A stretch of DNA of 64,000 bases from Cryptomeria japonica (taxonomy: Eukaryota > Streptophyta > Pinopsida > Cupressales > Cupressaceae), in the NCBI RefSeq assembly GCF_030272615.1, contig NC_081410.1, forward strand, positions 569,429,152-569,493,151. Reading direction: 5' to 3'. Shown here piece by piece: positions 10,147 through 21,361 of the stretch. A model generated the notes under the pieces. The model did not search any database. It was not told where the DNA came from and saw nothing but the letters and a program-made list of their open reading frames with translations. Numbering within the stretch: position 1 is the stretch's first letter; each line of letters begins with the position of its first letter. The translations under genes were made by a program, and so were the position numbers.

Positions 10147-11600
10147 CCATAGAGGGCTCCCTTGTATCAGTATTTGTACCATTTTTTTGTATTGTAGACA
10201 CCTGCAGGTGATTTTGTAGCCATATGATTCTTTTGACATCATTGTATCATGACACATTTGATTATATATGAGCGATGATTCATTTTTTTGCGGCAGCTAT
10301 ATGCATGTGTACCTATGTGATGATATGTTCTTAGAATGTATGCTTATGATATGGATGCAAATATGTATATGACACAATGCAATATTTTTGTTCTTTTATG
10401 TCTTATATGCGTATGCATGATGCAAATGTGAATGTATGTAATGTAGATGAATATGATAATGCAAATGTAAATTATGCTAACGGGTGTTGTGTGCAGGATG
10501 TGATGCAATTGTGATATCTATATGTATGTATGAGATGCTTATATGTGGTAATGCAGGTGCAACTATATGAAATGCAAATGTTTTTGGTGTGTCATTATAC
10601 TCAGTCATGTGATAGCAGGCTATGCGGACTCAAGAAGGATGATGGAAGTCAATCAAGAAAGGGGGATGGAAGACAGAAGATATGAACGTGAAAGAGCTTC
10701 TTGTGCGTTATCATCATTGAGCTTTATTATGGCAAGTAGGTTATGACAATCGAGGCATATGTTCGATCCAGAAAGTCATTGTACCTGTTTGCATGGAGAT
10801 AAGACAGTCACAAACAAGGAATGCCCCAGTTCATACTAGACTCACAGTGTCCTCATATCCTTGGACAAGTCATAGCATTACTAAGAGACAATCCACAGAC
10901 AGCAAATACAAATAGGTGACGATACCCCATCCTTGCCTTTCTAGTCAAAGACATCCTGGAGATAGAATCTCTAGTCAAAGACATCCTGGAAAAGCTAAAA
11001 GACATGTCACCAAAAAAGATGAAATCAAAAGAAAACCAAGACTTGACACCAACATCCACTGTAGTCCTCAAGTTTAGTGTCTCTTGTCACTTGTATAAGT
11101 CATGTTTGATTGTGGTCACAATGTTTACTTTCACAGAAAGGATAGATAGCACTGAACCATAATGTTGTCTGAGTCTGTCGAAAGATTTGATTTGTTGAAG
11201 CCCATTATTGCTGTTGTGTCTCGTCTGAAACTGACTGAATCCATGAAACTGATACTTTATTGCGGAGAAGACGAAACTTTATTGCGGATCTGTGATGCCA
11301 ATGTTGCTTTATTGCGGATTGTGCGCGGATAGACTTGAAGGAAGCTGGAAGAAACTGTACTCCTCAAAACATGTGATGTTCTCAGTTCCTCACCCATCAA
11401 TAGACGCAGGATTTGCCTTAGCCACAGATAGGATCTGATTTATTATGAATGGAAAGGGAGGCGAAAAGGGAGGTTTATTATGAATGGCTAACCAATCTTG
11501 GGTAGATCAATAACAAGCCATGATGGGAATGGGTAAGTTTATTGTGAGTGAATAGGTTGTGAGTGTGTGCAAAGTGAAATGATGAAAGAGAATCCTGAAG
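10147..11600. other. Tat-1 spacer between antisense gene and pol end
   Basis: No gene is supported. TTGTA-rich sequence after 10146 could serve 3'-end formation of the antisense gene. From 10290 to 10600 there are loose repeats of ATGCAAATGT and TATGTATG type. A 31-bp direct duplication containing CTAGTCAAAGACATCCTGGA lies at about 10941-10997. ACTTTATTGCGGAT-like units recur three times at about 11252-11322. Confidence 0.6.
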
Positions 11601-11689
11601 GAGGGAGGAGCAAAGTCTCTACACATGGCGCTGGTGACCCAGTTTTCACCATGGTACTTGCCCAGGGCGCAACCGAAGTGGTTTTCACC

Positions 11690-11885
11690 GTTGGACGAAA
11701 TTATTTCTCTTTACTTTTTTCGATTTTTCAATGTTTTTAGTGTCACAAGGCGCCTGTTTGCCAGGTTTTCACCAAGTAACGATTTTTTTTGTTTTTATAA
11801 TTTTTTTGTATTTTTGAATTTTTTAAATTTTTTTTGTATTTTGAATTTTTTAAAATTTTTTTGTATTTTTGAATTAGGATATTCC
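11690..11885. repeat. T-rich low-complexity repeat after the pol stop of Tat-1
   Basis: Units like TTTTTGTATTTTTGAATTTT repeat with a period of roughly 28-30 bp up to the end of the integrase frame. In element sense this is an A-rich 3' flank of pol. Confidence 0.7.
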
Positions 11886-11891
11886 AACGAG

Positions 11892-13901
11892 CTATATGTA
11901 GAACCTGCGAAGGTGCATGCTATTGATAGGATCCTCCAAAGGTTCACCTTCTATAGTAGAGAGCTGATATGCCCCAGATCCATAGACTGCTGTAACGATG
12001 TAAGGACCAAGCCAGTTTGGTTCAAACTTGCCTTTCTTCTCTCTGTCTTGCTGATTCTTGGGGTTTTCTCTGAGAACCAAGTCACCTACCTCAAATGTGC
12101 GAGGCTTGACCTTGTGATTGTAGCTGCGACTCATTCATTGTTGGTAAGCCTTGAGATGATTAAAAGCAATTTGTCTCCGTTCATCCAACAGTTCTAGTTC
12201 TTGTAAGCAAGAGACCCTGTAGTCTTCATCAGTGATGATGTTTTGCAAAGAGACCCGTAAAGAGGGTAACTCGACCTCAATAGGCAAGATGGCTTCAGTT
12301 CCGTAGACAAGTGAATATGGTGTAGCTCCTGTAGGTGTGCGAACACTTGTGCGGTAGGCCCAAAGTGCAGGATTGAGTTGGATATGCCAATTACGGCCAG
12401 TGTCGTCGACTATCTTTTTGAGGATTTTAAGAATTGTTTTGTTAGACGCCTCAGCTTGGCCATTACCTTGGGGATAATATGGTGTGGAGAAATGATGGGA
12501 AATATGGAAGCGGTCACAGAGTTCACGAACATCCTGATTTTTGAAGGGACGCCCATTATCAGTAATAATGGACTTAGTAATACCATATCGGCAAATGATA
12601 TAGTTAAGGATGAAAGTAGCAATTTGTTTTCTAGTGACTTGTGTGAGAGGCACGGCTTCAATCCATTTTGTGAAATACTCTGTGGCAGTGATAATAAATT
12701 TATGACCATTGGAAGAAGGAGGGTGAATCTTGCCTATGAGATTGAGTCCCCATTGACAAAAGGGCCAAGGAGACGCAAGTGGTTGTAGTTCTTGTGCCGA
12801 CGCATGTATGAGGTCTCCATGAATTTGACATTGCTTACATTTCTTGACAAACTGATATGAGTCTTTTTCCATATTGGGCCAATAATATCCAGTCCTGATG
12901 AGTTTCTTGGCCAAGGTAGGACCACTAGCATGTGGACCACATATCCCTTCATGCACTTCACGTAACGCAATCTGAGCTTCGTCGCTTTCTAGACATCTAA
13001 GAAGAGTGCCATCTAGACCTCGTCGGTATAGGATATCAGCTAAAATGACATATCGAGAGGATTGGTGAATAAAAGTGCAGCGTTGGTTGTTTGATAGATC
13101 AGGAGGTAAGATATTGTCGCGAAGATATGTGAATATGGAACCATATAACTGGGATTCGAGACCGACAACGCATATCATTTCAGTAGGAGTGATCTCATTT
13201 GAAGGAACCAATACGTTGTCTACCAAGAACTCATAGCAGGTCTCATTTTGAGGCAGGTCAATTAGTGAAGCAATTGTAGCCATGGCATCTGCGGCGCAAT
13301 TCTGCTCTCTTGGTATCTGCTCAAAGTTTATCTTTGTAAAGTGTTGTTTCAGATTATCCACCATTTGTTTATAAGGCAGTAATTTTTCATCTTTTGTTTG
13401 GTAATCATCAGTTGCTTGACGGATAACAAGTTGGGAGTCTCCAAAAACATGAAGTTCTTGGATCTTCCATTGAACTGCAATTCGTAATCCTGTTGTTAAT
13501 GCCTCATATTCCGCTATATTGTTGGTGCAAGGAAATGATAAGCGGTATGATTTTGGTATAGAATCGCCTTGAGGAGTTATAAAGAGAATACCAGCTCCTG
13601 CCCCATGCTGTGTGTATGAGCCATCGAAGTACAGTTGCCATGGCTTTGCACGTGACACTGTTAAAATGGATTCATCTAGAAATTCTGAATTTAAAGGAAC
13701 ATCATCTATCATGGGAGAATTTGCTAATTGATCTGTGATGGCTTGTCCTTTTATTGCTTTTCTGTCCACATACTCGATGTTGAATTCACTCAATATCATT
13801 ACCCATTTGGCCAGCCGCCCAGTAAGTGTAGCTTTGTTGAGAAGGTACTTTAATGGATCAATACTTGCAATCAACTTAGTCTTGTGAGTGAGCATATAAT
13901 G
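11892..13901 (-). pseudogene. Tat-1 pol, second part: RNase H tail, archaeal-type RNase H, integrase
   Basis: Frame 13895-12135 continues the RNase H of the ORF upstream. It then carries a second RNase H with the conserved acidic sites (YFDGSYTQHGAG, NNIAEYEAL, FGDSQLVI, REQNCAADAMA), the hallmark of Tat/Ogre elements. Integrase follows: an HHCC zinc site (about 12985-12790), a core with TDNGRPF and GQAEASNK, and a C-terminal GPY/F region in 12134-11892. The first catalytic aspartate of integrase is lost: the family motif WGMDLIG reads WGLNLIG at about 12750. A TGA at 12135-12137 splits off the last 80 codons, and a TGA at 13902-13904 cuts this part from the RT frame. In both places the family usually has arginine, so CGA-to-TGA change is likely. 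Confidence 0.9.
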
Positions 13902-16268
13902 TCATAATTTCTGTGAAGCAAAGACCACAGCGAGACATGCATGCTCGATTGGTGTGTAGTTTAGCTCATATCCCACCAATGTTCGACTGATATAGTATAC
14001 TGATTTTTCCTTGCCGTCAGCAATTTGTTGCGCTAAGAGTGCCCCCAGTGCTGTTGGAGTAGCTGAAATGTATAATAACAGTGGTTGATCTGGAACTGGT
14101 GGCATCAGAACTGGTGGATTTAGGAGATAGTCTTTAAGTGTCTGGAAAGCTTGTTGATAGTTGTCATCCCATTTGAATTTGATGTTTTTATGTAGCAAGT
14201 GTTGAAAAGGATTGCACTTATCCGCCAGTTGTGCTATGAATCTTCGTATGGACTGGAGTCTGCCTTGTAAGGATCGAAGTTGACTGATATTTTTTGGTGG
14301 TTGCATTTCCAAGATAGCTTTGACTTTTGCTGGATCCGCTTCAATTCCTCTTTTGGACACGATGAATCCTAGGAGTTTCTTGGAGGTTACTCCAAAGACA
14401 CATTTCTTAGGGTTTAATCTTACTTTGTATTTTTCCAACCGATCAAAGATGACTGAAAGTATGTCCAAGTGTGTATTTCTGTCTATTGATTTGACCAAGA
14501 GGTTGTCAACATAATCTTCCACAGTTACATGCATGAGATCATGAAAGATAGTAGTCATAGCTCTTTGATATGTAACACCTGCATTTTTCAGCCCAAAGGG
14601 CATGACATTCCAATAGAAAGTTCCCCACGGACAAGAGAATGATGTTTTATGTTGATCCTCGGGTGCAATTCTTATCTGATTATAGCCAAAGAATCCATCC
14701 ATTAATGATAGCATTTCATGACCTGCTGTGAGATCAACAATCAAGTCAATGTTTGGTAATGGAAAGTCATCCTTTGGACAAGCTTTGTTGATGTCTCTGA
14801 AATCTGTACATATTCTAATGCTGCGGTCTGGTTTACTGACAGGTACTAAATTGGAGATCCATTCGGGATAATCAATTGGGCGTATGAATCCGACATCCAA
14901 TAATTTCTCCAGCTCCGCTTTGACTAGTAATGCCACTTGTGGATGCATTTTCCTTAATTTCTGTTTCACTGGCTTTGCCCCCGGTTTGACTGTCAAATGA
15001 TGCATTACCAAATCCAGATCCAGTCCAGGCATATCAGCGTATGACCATGCAAAGTTGATTTGTCGTTCTTTGAAGAAGCTTATGAATTTTGATCTTTCGG
15101 ACTCTGTTAATGATTGAGCCAGGAATATGTTGTGTGGAACCTCTTCTGTACCAATGTTTGTTTTGATAGTCTCCTCTACCAACATGGATGATTTTTCCTC
15201 ATATGATGCTGGGAGAAAGTCGAGCCTTCCATCTTCGGGTGCCTCAGAGAGGTTTTCGCCCTCAGATACGTCCTTTCTTTTTACTTTTTTGGGGTCAGAT
15301 AGCGCCACAGTGTGGTTTTCGCCATAAGACCCTTGATTTGTTCTTATTTTCACATTTTTACGACTGGAAGGTCCGACACCCTCACCAAAATATGCCATGT
15401 TGTTGAGTTCTATGATGTATCCTGCTTTGTGGTCCCCAGGGGGAAGATCATCGTGTATGCCAAGATAGTCAATAATAGCTTCGTCATTCTGAAATGTGTC
15501 AAATTGTGCTGGTCCTTCATAATCCCAGTCAATGAGTTGGTGGTGAACAAGGGGAAGGCCTTTAATGTTTTCGGAGTTTGTAGGGCTAAGAGTGAAGATG
15601 TGGTTATATTCAAGTATATCGAGGCAATCATCGAGGTCATCGATGGCACTCTCCTCATCAGTCTCGATCACGAGCGAGTCCAAATTATCATTACTAGTAG
15701 CGCATTCCGGAACAGGTGTCCTCATCCTATGTGATTTCGACCTAGAACCTTGAGATGGAGACTGTGCGGAATTCTTATGGGTTGCTTCTTGACCAACTTT
15801 GAACTTTTTATAAAATTCTTCTTCTTCTGTGGGTTCATCTGGCTCTCTGAATGTCTCGGTGAGCTCGTAGTCACTGGAGGATTTGTCTGAACCCCATTCC
15901 CATTCGTTGGAATCTATGGAATAGCAATCTTCTTGTTGAACTTTGGCAACTTTGATTTGTGATGCCTCTTCTGTCCCTTTTGTGTGGATCTTGGAAGTCA
16001 GAAAACCAAGTCCCTTTGAGCGTTCTCTTCTTATAGTCAATTCAGGTTGTAGGGGTTCCATGACGCCTTCTTTGCATAACCCAAGAGGGCTTTTTCCATC
16101 ATACCCGAATTTTTGTAGAATCTTGAAGCCTTTGCCATATTTCTCACAAGGTATATTGATCTGATCATGTGTGTCATCTTCAATGTCTTTATAGAGCATT
16201 TTGTATAAATCTTCCTCTTCCAGTTCGCCCCATCTTTGAAAGGTAGTAGGATCCCATTTGAGCGTCAT
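13902..16268 (-). CDS. Tat-1 pol, first part: G-patch, reverse transcriptase, RNase H
   Basis: This is a 788-codon open frame. A G-patch-like stretch lies at residues 45-75 (GFKILQKFGYDGKSPLGLCK), as in many Tat polyproteins. A low-complexity acidic linker follows. The reverse transcriptase covers about 437-640 (ICTDFRDINKACPKDDFPLP, MPFGLKNAGVTYQRAM). The connection and first RNase H follow (LGALLAQQ; PIEHACLAVVFASQKL). The RT active site reads YVDN instead of YVDD at 14502-14513, with a G-to-A change in the last aspartate codon, so polymerase activity should be lost. The ATG overlaps the stop of the protease frame (ATGA, 16268-16265), so the two are in different frames. A TGA at 13902 ends it early inside RNase H. 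Confidence 0.9.
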   Translation of the reverse strand: MTLKWDPTTFQRWGELEEEDLYKMLYKDIEDDTHDQINIPCEKYGKGFKILQKFGYDGKSPLGLCKEGVMEPLQPELTIRRERSKGLGFLTSKIHTKGTEEASQIKVAKVQQEDCYSIDSNEWEWGSDKSSSDYELTETFREPDEPTEEEEFYKKFKVGQEATHKNSAQSPSQGSRSKSHRMRTPVPECATSNDNLDSLVIETDEESAIDDLDDCLDILEYNHIFTLSPTNSENIKGLPLVHHQLIDWDYEGPAQFDTFQNDEAIIDYLGIHDDLPPGDHKAGYIIELNNMAYFGEGVGPSSRKNVKIRTNQGSYGENHTVALSDPKKVKRKDVSEGENLSEAPEDGRLDFLPASYEEKSSMLVEETIKTNIGTEEVPHNIFLAQSLTESERSKFISFFKERQINFAWSYADMPGLDLDLVMHHLTVKPGAKPVKQKLRKMHPQVALLVKAELEKLLDVGFIRPIDYPEWISNLVPVSKPDRSIRICTDFRDINKACPKDDFPLPNIDLIVDLTAGHEMLSLMDGFFGYNQIRIAPEDQHKTSFSCPWGTFYWNVMPFGLKNAGVTYQRAMTTIFHDLMHVTVEDYVDNLLVKSIDRNTHLDILSVIFDRLEKYKVRLNPKKCVFGVTSKKLLGFIVSKRGIEADPAKVKAILEMQPPKNISQLRSLQGRLQSIRRFIAQLADKCNPFQHLLHKNIKFKWDDNYQQAFQTLKDYLLNPPVLMPPVPDQPLLLYISATPTALGALLAQQIADGKEKSVYYISRTLVGYELNYTPIEHACLAVVFASQKL

Positions 16269-17640
16269 GATGAATGTTTGCTTGTTAGGATGTGGCCTTC
16301 CAAATTCTTTGGAGAGCTCATGACTTCTCGTAAATACATGGTCTGATTTAAAGTGTATTCTCCCATGCCTTTGTCCTGAAATCTACCTTTAAGTTCACCT
16401 TGTTTTGATGTCGAAGGTTTTAATGACTCAGGGTCAATGTATGCCGAAGAAGGAACAGCCTCACGATTACTGGGAATGATGGTCTCCGTATGTGATCTCA
16501 GGTTATTGCAATATATGAATGGATTAGGATCACCGTTAACTGTTACCTCGACTCCATTATGAGGAAACTTAATGCATTGATGATATGTTGATGGGACTGC
16601 CCTCATCTCATGAATCCAAGGACGTCCTAGCAATATATTATAAGTGAGATCTAAATCCAGGACCTGACAAACCACATCCTTTTTAACTGGCCCAATTCTT
16701 AGAGGTAAGGTGACCGTGCCCTTGGATGAGCGCTCTTCATCGTCATATGCCTTGATGGTGATTTGATTTGTAGAATTCACAGCTTTATCACAATATCCCC
16801 ATTGTTTAATGGTGCTCAATGTACAAATGTTTAGACCAGCTCCTCCATCTATCAGGACTCACTTTATTCGATGCTTGTGTATGAAGGCTTCAATATGTAA
16901 TGGTGCATTATGTGGCTGACTTATGGAGGCGTCATCAGCTTCTATGAATGTAAGGGAATGTGGAATGGATAGGTATCCCACCATGGCTTGAAACTGGTCC
17001 ATGTTCAGATCAGTAGGAACGGCGGTGTCTCTCAAGATTTTGTCAAGAATAGCTTTATGAGCGGGGGATATGCGTAAGAGCTCAAGGATGGAGATGAGCG
17101 CGGGTGTCCTCCCTAACTGTTCTACAAGGTCATACTCAGGTTTGGTTGATGAAGAAGTGGTGTTTTTAGTGGAGGCACCTGGCAACGTAATCTTACCTCG
17201 ACGAGTTGTAACATGACATTCAGAGGTAGGTTCGGAAGAAGATCCAACACCTCTTCGAACAATCTTGGGTCTCTGAGGAGGATTCTCAAGATTTTTGTTC
17301 TTGATGGTAATAGTAGAGATATGATTATCCATTGAGATGTGATTGATAGTTGAGTCATAGTTGTAAGGTGCTCCAGTATAGTTGGCCTGATCATCTGTGA
17401 CTTGGGCTTTTCCTTTGTCATGCTTTGGGAATGATTCCTTAAACATCTCATGTTCTTGATTAGACGAATGTCCCTCAATCTCAATGTCACCTCTATCAAT
17501 GAGATCTTGCACGATATTCTTCAGTCGATGGCAATTTCCTATCTTATGACCCTTGCTCTTATGAAACTCACAAGACTGATTCAAGTGGTTCTCCCAATGG
17601 GGTGTACTTCCTTCATGGTCTAGAAGTTGTTTGAGTATTC
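16265..17640 (-). pseudogene. Tat-1 gag C-terminus and retropepsin-like protease
   Basis: The gag reading path continues in another frame from about 17640. It has a zinc-knuckle-like C-H-H-C stretch, CEFHKSKGHKIGNC, then LKNIVQDLIDRG (17580-17490), as in Tat gag C-termini. A linker leads to the protease. Its active site DGGAGLNIC is at about 16830-16849, and the flap end ILLGRPWIH is at about 16610-16640. A TGA at 16859-16861 lies three codons before LIDGGAG, at a position that is arginine (CGA) in relatives as I know the family. The frame ends at 16265 in an ATGA overlap with the G-patch/RT frame. Confidence 0.8.
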
Positions 17641-19319
17641 ACTTGATTGTTTGTAGAACTTGATCCCGAAAAGATGAATTTGGGTCTCACTGTATTGGCA
17701 TCAACAACGCCATCGTTGACTGTGTTCTTGTTTTTATTCCAAAATCTTGGCTTGTCTTTTCCTTTAAAGTCATCTTTGTTTTCCTTGAATAGCTTGATGA
17801 CTCCTTGTTCAATTAGGACCTTTTCTGTTGCTAAGCCCTTTTCAATAACATCCTTGAAGGTGGACAAACAAGCTTTCCTTAGATCATAGCCAATATCCTT
17901 GTTAACGTTTTGTGTGAACATTTCTACCATTTGTTTTTGGGGAATTTCACAAGAGCATCTGCTGGCTAGATTTCTCCATCTTTGTAAAAATGACGCAAAA
18001 GATTCTCCCTCCTTTTGCTTGGTGTTGCACAAAGTAGTGACTGATATGTCTGTCTCTATGTTGTAGGAGAAATGTTGAATAAATGCCTCTGCTAAGTCAC
18101 CCCATGACTTAATCTCAGGAGGTAATTGAGAGAACCATTCCATAGCTTGATCGCCTAAGCTTTGTGGGAACAACCTCATCAAGTATGTTTCTTCTGCCGC
18201 TACCTCTATGCAAGCTGTGAAAAATTGTCGAATGTGTGCCTTGGGGTCTCCTTTTCCTCTATACTTGTCAAATTTTGGCATCACAAAGTGTGTCAGAAAT
18301 GGAGGCATTGGAATGCTCTTATCAAATGGATAAGGACATATGTCTCTCATAGTGTATGTTGGTTTTGGTGTACTCATGTCCTCCATTTTCTTTTGTAAAT
18401 CTCTGATTTGTTGCTCCAAATTATTCTTAGGTGGCGATCGATTTCTTGTAGCATACCCCATGTTTGAGACACCAATATGAGGAGGAGCTTGTTGCATGTA
18501 TGGATGATACTGATCATAGACATGTTCATATGGAGGAGGCTTATATTGATGCGGCATATAGGGAGCACTTGGTATAGCTTCATGTTGAGGAACCCCATAT
18601 CTATTTTGTGCATATATACCATATTCTATAGGCACGTCATGTTCTATTGTGTTGCCCCCAAATTTGACATGAGGTTTCCTTGTGTCCAAATTTTGAGCAT
18701 GCCTTTGAATGTCCACTTGTTTTGATTGATCCATAGCTTGAGCATGTGATTGAGCATATCTATCTGCATAAGGCTTCCATAATGGTCTTCGAAGGTAAGT
18801 ATCATATGTTTGACCATGTGTATGTGGGACCTCTGGTTTTTGAAGCAAGGCTAATGGTGATTCAGGTACCATGTGTGGTCCTCTATTTCCTCCACTATTG
18901 GGTCTCCTTTGATCCATGTTGGAGTGAGTTTGTTGCGAGGGTCGGTTTTCCATAAGTTGAGACATGTCAAAGTCATGAGGTATTTTAGCTCCACTTTGTG
19001 CCATCATGTGTAAGAAGTATTGTCTATCCCTCTTCATTATCTCTTCAACCAATCTATTGAAATGAGGATTCATTATGGATTCTTCTATATTTGCTGATTG
19101 TATTGAAAATTTTTCCACATTGTCATTGTGTGTAGCCTTGTTGTTTGTAGTGTCTACGTTTTCCACATTTGGAATGTGTCTATAAACATCCATGTCAGGC
19201 AATGTAGTGTGCTTAGGATTGAAAAATAAATCATTGTCATACTCATAAGAACTCATGTTGGCGGACTCTTGAGCTTCTTTAGCTTTTCTCCTAGATTTTT
19301 GAAGACGGGTTTCAACCAT
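17613..19319 (-). CDS. Tat-1 gag
   Basis: This is a 568-codon frame with an ATG at 19319. The N-terminal half is hydrophilic, rich in H, Q, P and Y (about 130-290), with a short heptad-like stretch near 300-315. The retrotransposon gag domain lies at about 350-490: KFDKYRGKGDPKAHIRQF, then QAMEWFSQLPPEIKSWGDL, then ESFASFLQRWRNLASRC. Gag forms the particle that holds the RNA. The last about 9 residues before the stop at 17613 look out of frame. The true continuation (DHEGSTPHWENHL and the knuckle) is in another frame from about 17640, so a small insertion or deletion lies near 17635-17645. Confidence 0.9.
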   Translation of the reverse strand: MVETRLQKSRRKAKEAQESANMSSYEYDNDLFFNPKHTTLPDMDVYRHIPNVENVDTTNNKATHNDNVEKFSIQSANIEESIMNPHFNRLVEEIMKRDRQYFLHMMAQSGAKIPHDFDMSQLMENRPSQQTHSNMDQRRPNSGGNRGPHMVPESPLALLQKPEVPHTHGQTYDTYLRRPLWKPYADRYAQSHAQAMDQSKQVDIQRHAQNLDTRKPHVKFGGNTIEHDVPIEYGIYAQNRYGVPQHEAIPSAPYMPHQYKPPPYEHVYDQYHPYMQQAPPHIGVSNMGYATRNRSPPKNNLEQQIRDLQKKMEDMSTPKPTYTMRDICPYPFDKSIPMPPFLTHFVMPKFDKYRGKGDPKAHIRQFFTACIEVAAEETYLMRLFPQSLGDQAMEWFSQLPPEIKSWGDLAEAFIQHFSYNIETDISVTTLCNTKQKEGESFASFLQRWRNLASRCSCEIPQKQMVEMFTQNVNKDIGYDLRKACLSTFKDVIEKGLATEKVLIEQGVIKLFKENKDDFKGKDKPRFWNKNKNTVNDGVVDANTVRPKFIFSGSSSTNNQVNTQTTSRP

Positions 19320-19824
19320 GAACTAGGTGTTTGACCAAGATGTGAGAGACTAGATGAAAAATGGAAAGAGTATGGAAGACCAAGAGTTGTATGGAGCGTA
19401 AATGAATCTGAAGTGTACTTGCAATGTCCAAAGTGTAAGACCAAGTATGTAAGTAGTAGAGTAGGTGTGACTTCCAAAGAGAGGATAGTTTCTCTTGATG
19501 AGGTAAGTTGACCTTGACTCTAAGTAAGACCAAATGAGACCCAAAGGTAAGAAACCTTGATGAGGGGCCACTTAGCAAAGTGTTGTTGTATGTAGTGTGT
19601 TGACAAAGTATGATGAGGACAAGCAAGTGACCTTTTGACTCAAGTTTAGACAAGTATGAATGTAAAATGAGATGTGAAGCAATGATAGACTGTATGAGAC
19701 CCAGAGACAGGTTGAATGCTAGATGAAACCTGAAGAAACAACCTAGGAAACTCAAGTATTCCGAAACTGATTTCTCTTGTTTGTTGGACTCTGAAATTTT
19801 TTTCTTGCAATTTTGAACATAGAC

Positions 19825-20102
19825 ACGCCTGTATACTTCACAGACGCGGTTTCTGGACACAGACGCTACTCTGTTTAACCCAGACGCGCTTCTGCGATTT
19901 TCTTGTTTATGTTTGCTGGACTGTAAAGGTTTTTGCAATTCTGTACACAGACGTGACTGTATACTTCACAGACGCGATTCCCAGACACAGACGTGTTTCT
20001 GTTCGACACAGACGCTTCTATACACACAGATGCTATTATGCCCTTCACAAACGCGCTTAGATTACTCAGACGCAGTTAAAACAAACACAGACGCGTTTCT
20101 GT
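19825..20102. repeat. CAGACGCG repeat cluster 1 in the Tat-1 leader
   Basis: About a dozen copies of (C)ACAGACGCG(A/T)TTCTG lie 15-30 bp apart. Several read CAGACGTG, the expected product of CpG decay. Confidence 0.85.
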
Positions 20103-21300
20103 AAACTTCGTGCAATTTTTCCAATCTGTGAAATTGTTTTGTTGTGACCAAATCTGACTGTTTGACTGTTTTTCGTGACAAGAGGACACAATGTTGATGA
20201 GGACTCAATGTTTGCTAGTGTTTAGACTCCAAAATGACTCCAAGAAAAATGTGTTGTTTGATGTAAAATTGTTTTGCATACACTTGAAGACACAAAAGAC
20301 ACAATGTTTTATTGTTTGGTCTTGATTGTTTTGAATGTTTAACATAAGTCAAGCACAATTCTTATGGCTGGCCAAGACAATAGTTGTTGATCTCACATAG
20401 GGTTTTACCCCTGAGGCTATGCTATTTAGAGCGGATACTTAGATGCTTGACCTCACTGGCTCCACCCTCGGCACTCACTTCTTGGGTCAGCCAAGCATCA
20501 GTCCCCATGAAAACTCCCCATGGCAAACTTTGTATCTCTACTAAGAACCGTATGTGTGTGGGCCGCTACCAGAGGTCCGACCTCCTGCCCCAACAACTAG
20601 AAGGATTTGGGCCTCTAAAACAAAATGGTACTAGTAAGGGCATCCGCTCGTATGGCCATACATGCGGCACTTTCAGCTCTGTAAATACAGAAGGCTCCCA
20701 GCCGGTAGGGGTTACGCCCTACAAATGATCAAATAAATTTGATCAAACGGGTTTATGGGGAGACATAGTGTCGGTATGAACTAATCAACACACGTTATCC
20801 ATAGTTTTCACCATGAATACATTTGATTATAGTGGTTCGGATGAGGTGGGTTTTCCTCGCTACCACTTGGGTCGTCCTCTTCTCACTAGTAGTCCTAATG
20901 ACCACATGGGAAGACAGGCCCTCTAAAGATTAAACAAAAAGAGCCTATTGCTCAAGACACAAAAGACAATGATTCAATTTTAGTGCACCAATGGAAGTGT
21001 TTGCTAATCTATGAAAACAAGGCACACAAAAAAATTTCAAAACCCTAGCCAAGGACCTGCAACAAAATTTGTTAGTAGTTTGGGTTGTTTCAAATGATCA
21101 CCCCTTCCTGCAAGCACACAAGTTAGGTAAATTTTAGAAACCCAAAAGACTTTATGAAAGAGGGGCCTTCAACCAAAATGTTTTAGCTTCCAAGGCGAGC
21201 TGCACCAATTTTGTTAGCTAGATCTGAAAATGTTAGTCCAAAGATAAACCAGATCTGAAACATTAAATGCAAGACAAAATGGCGAAAAATGAAAACCTAA

Positions 21301-21361
21301 AAATTTTTTTTTTATTTTTATTTTATTTTTTTATTTTTATTTTTTTTTTTTTTTTTTTTTT
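21301..21361. repeat. T-rich low-complexity run
   Basis: Runs of T broken by single A bases. In element sense this is a poly(A)-like tract downstream of the primer site. Confidence 0.9.

Noticed and set aside
11625-12197. 190-codon + strand frame with many phenylalanines
   Set aside because: It is made of T-rich repeat plus the reverse of the integrase end.
12378-12788. 136-codon + strand frame
   Set aside because: It is the reverse of the Tat-1 integrase core.
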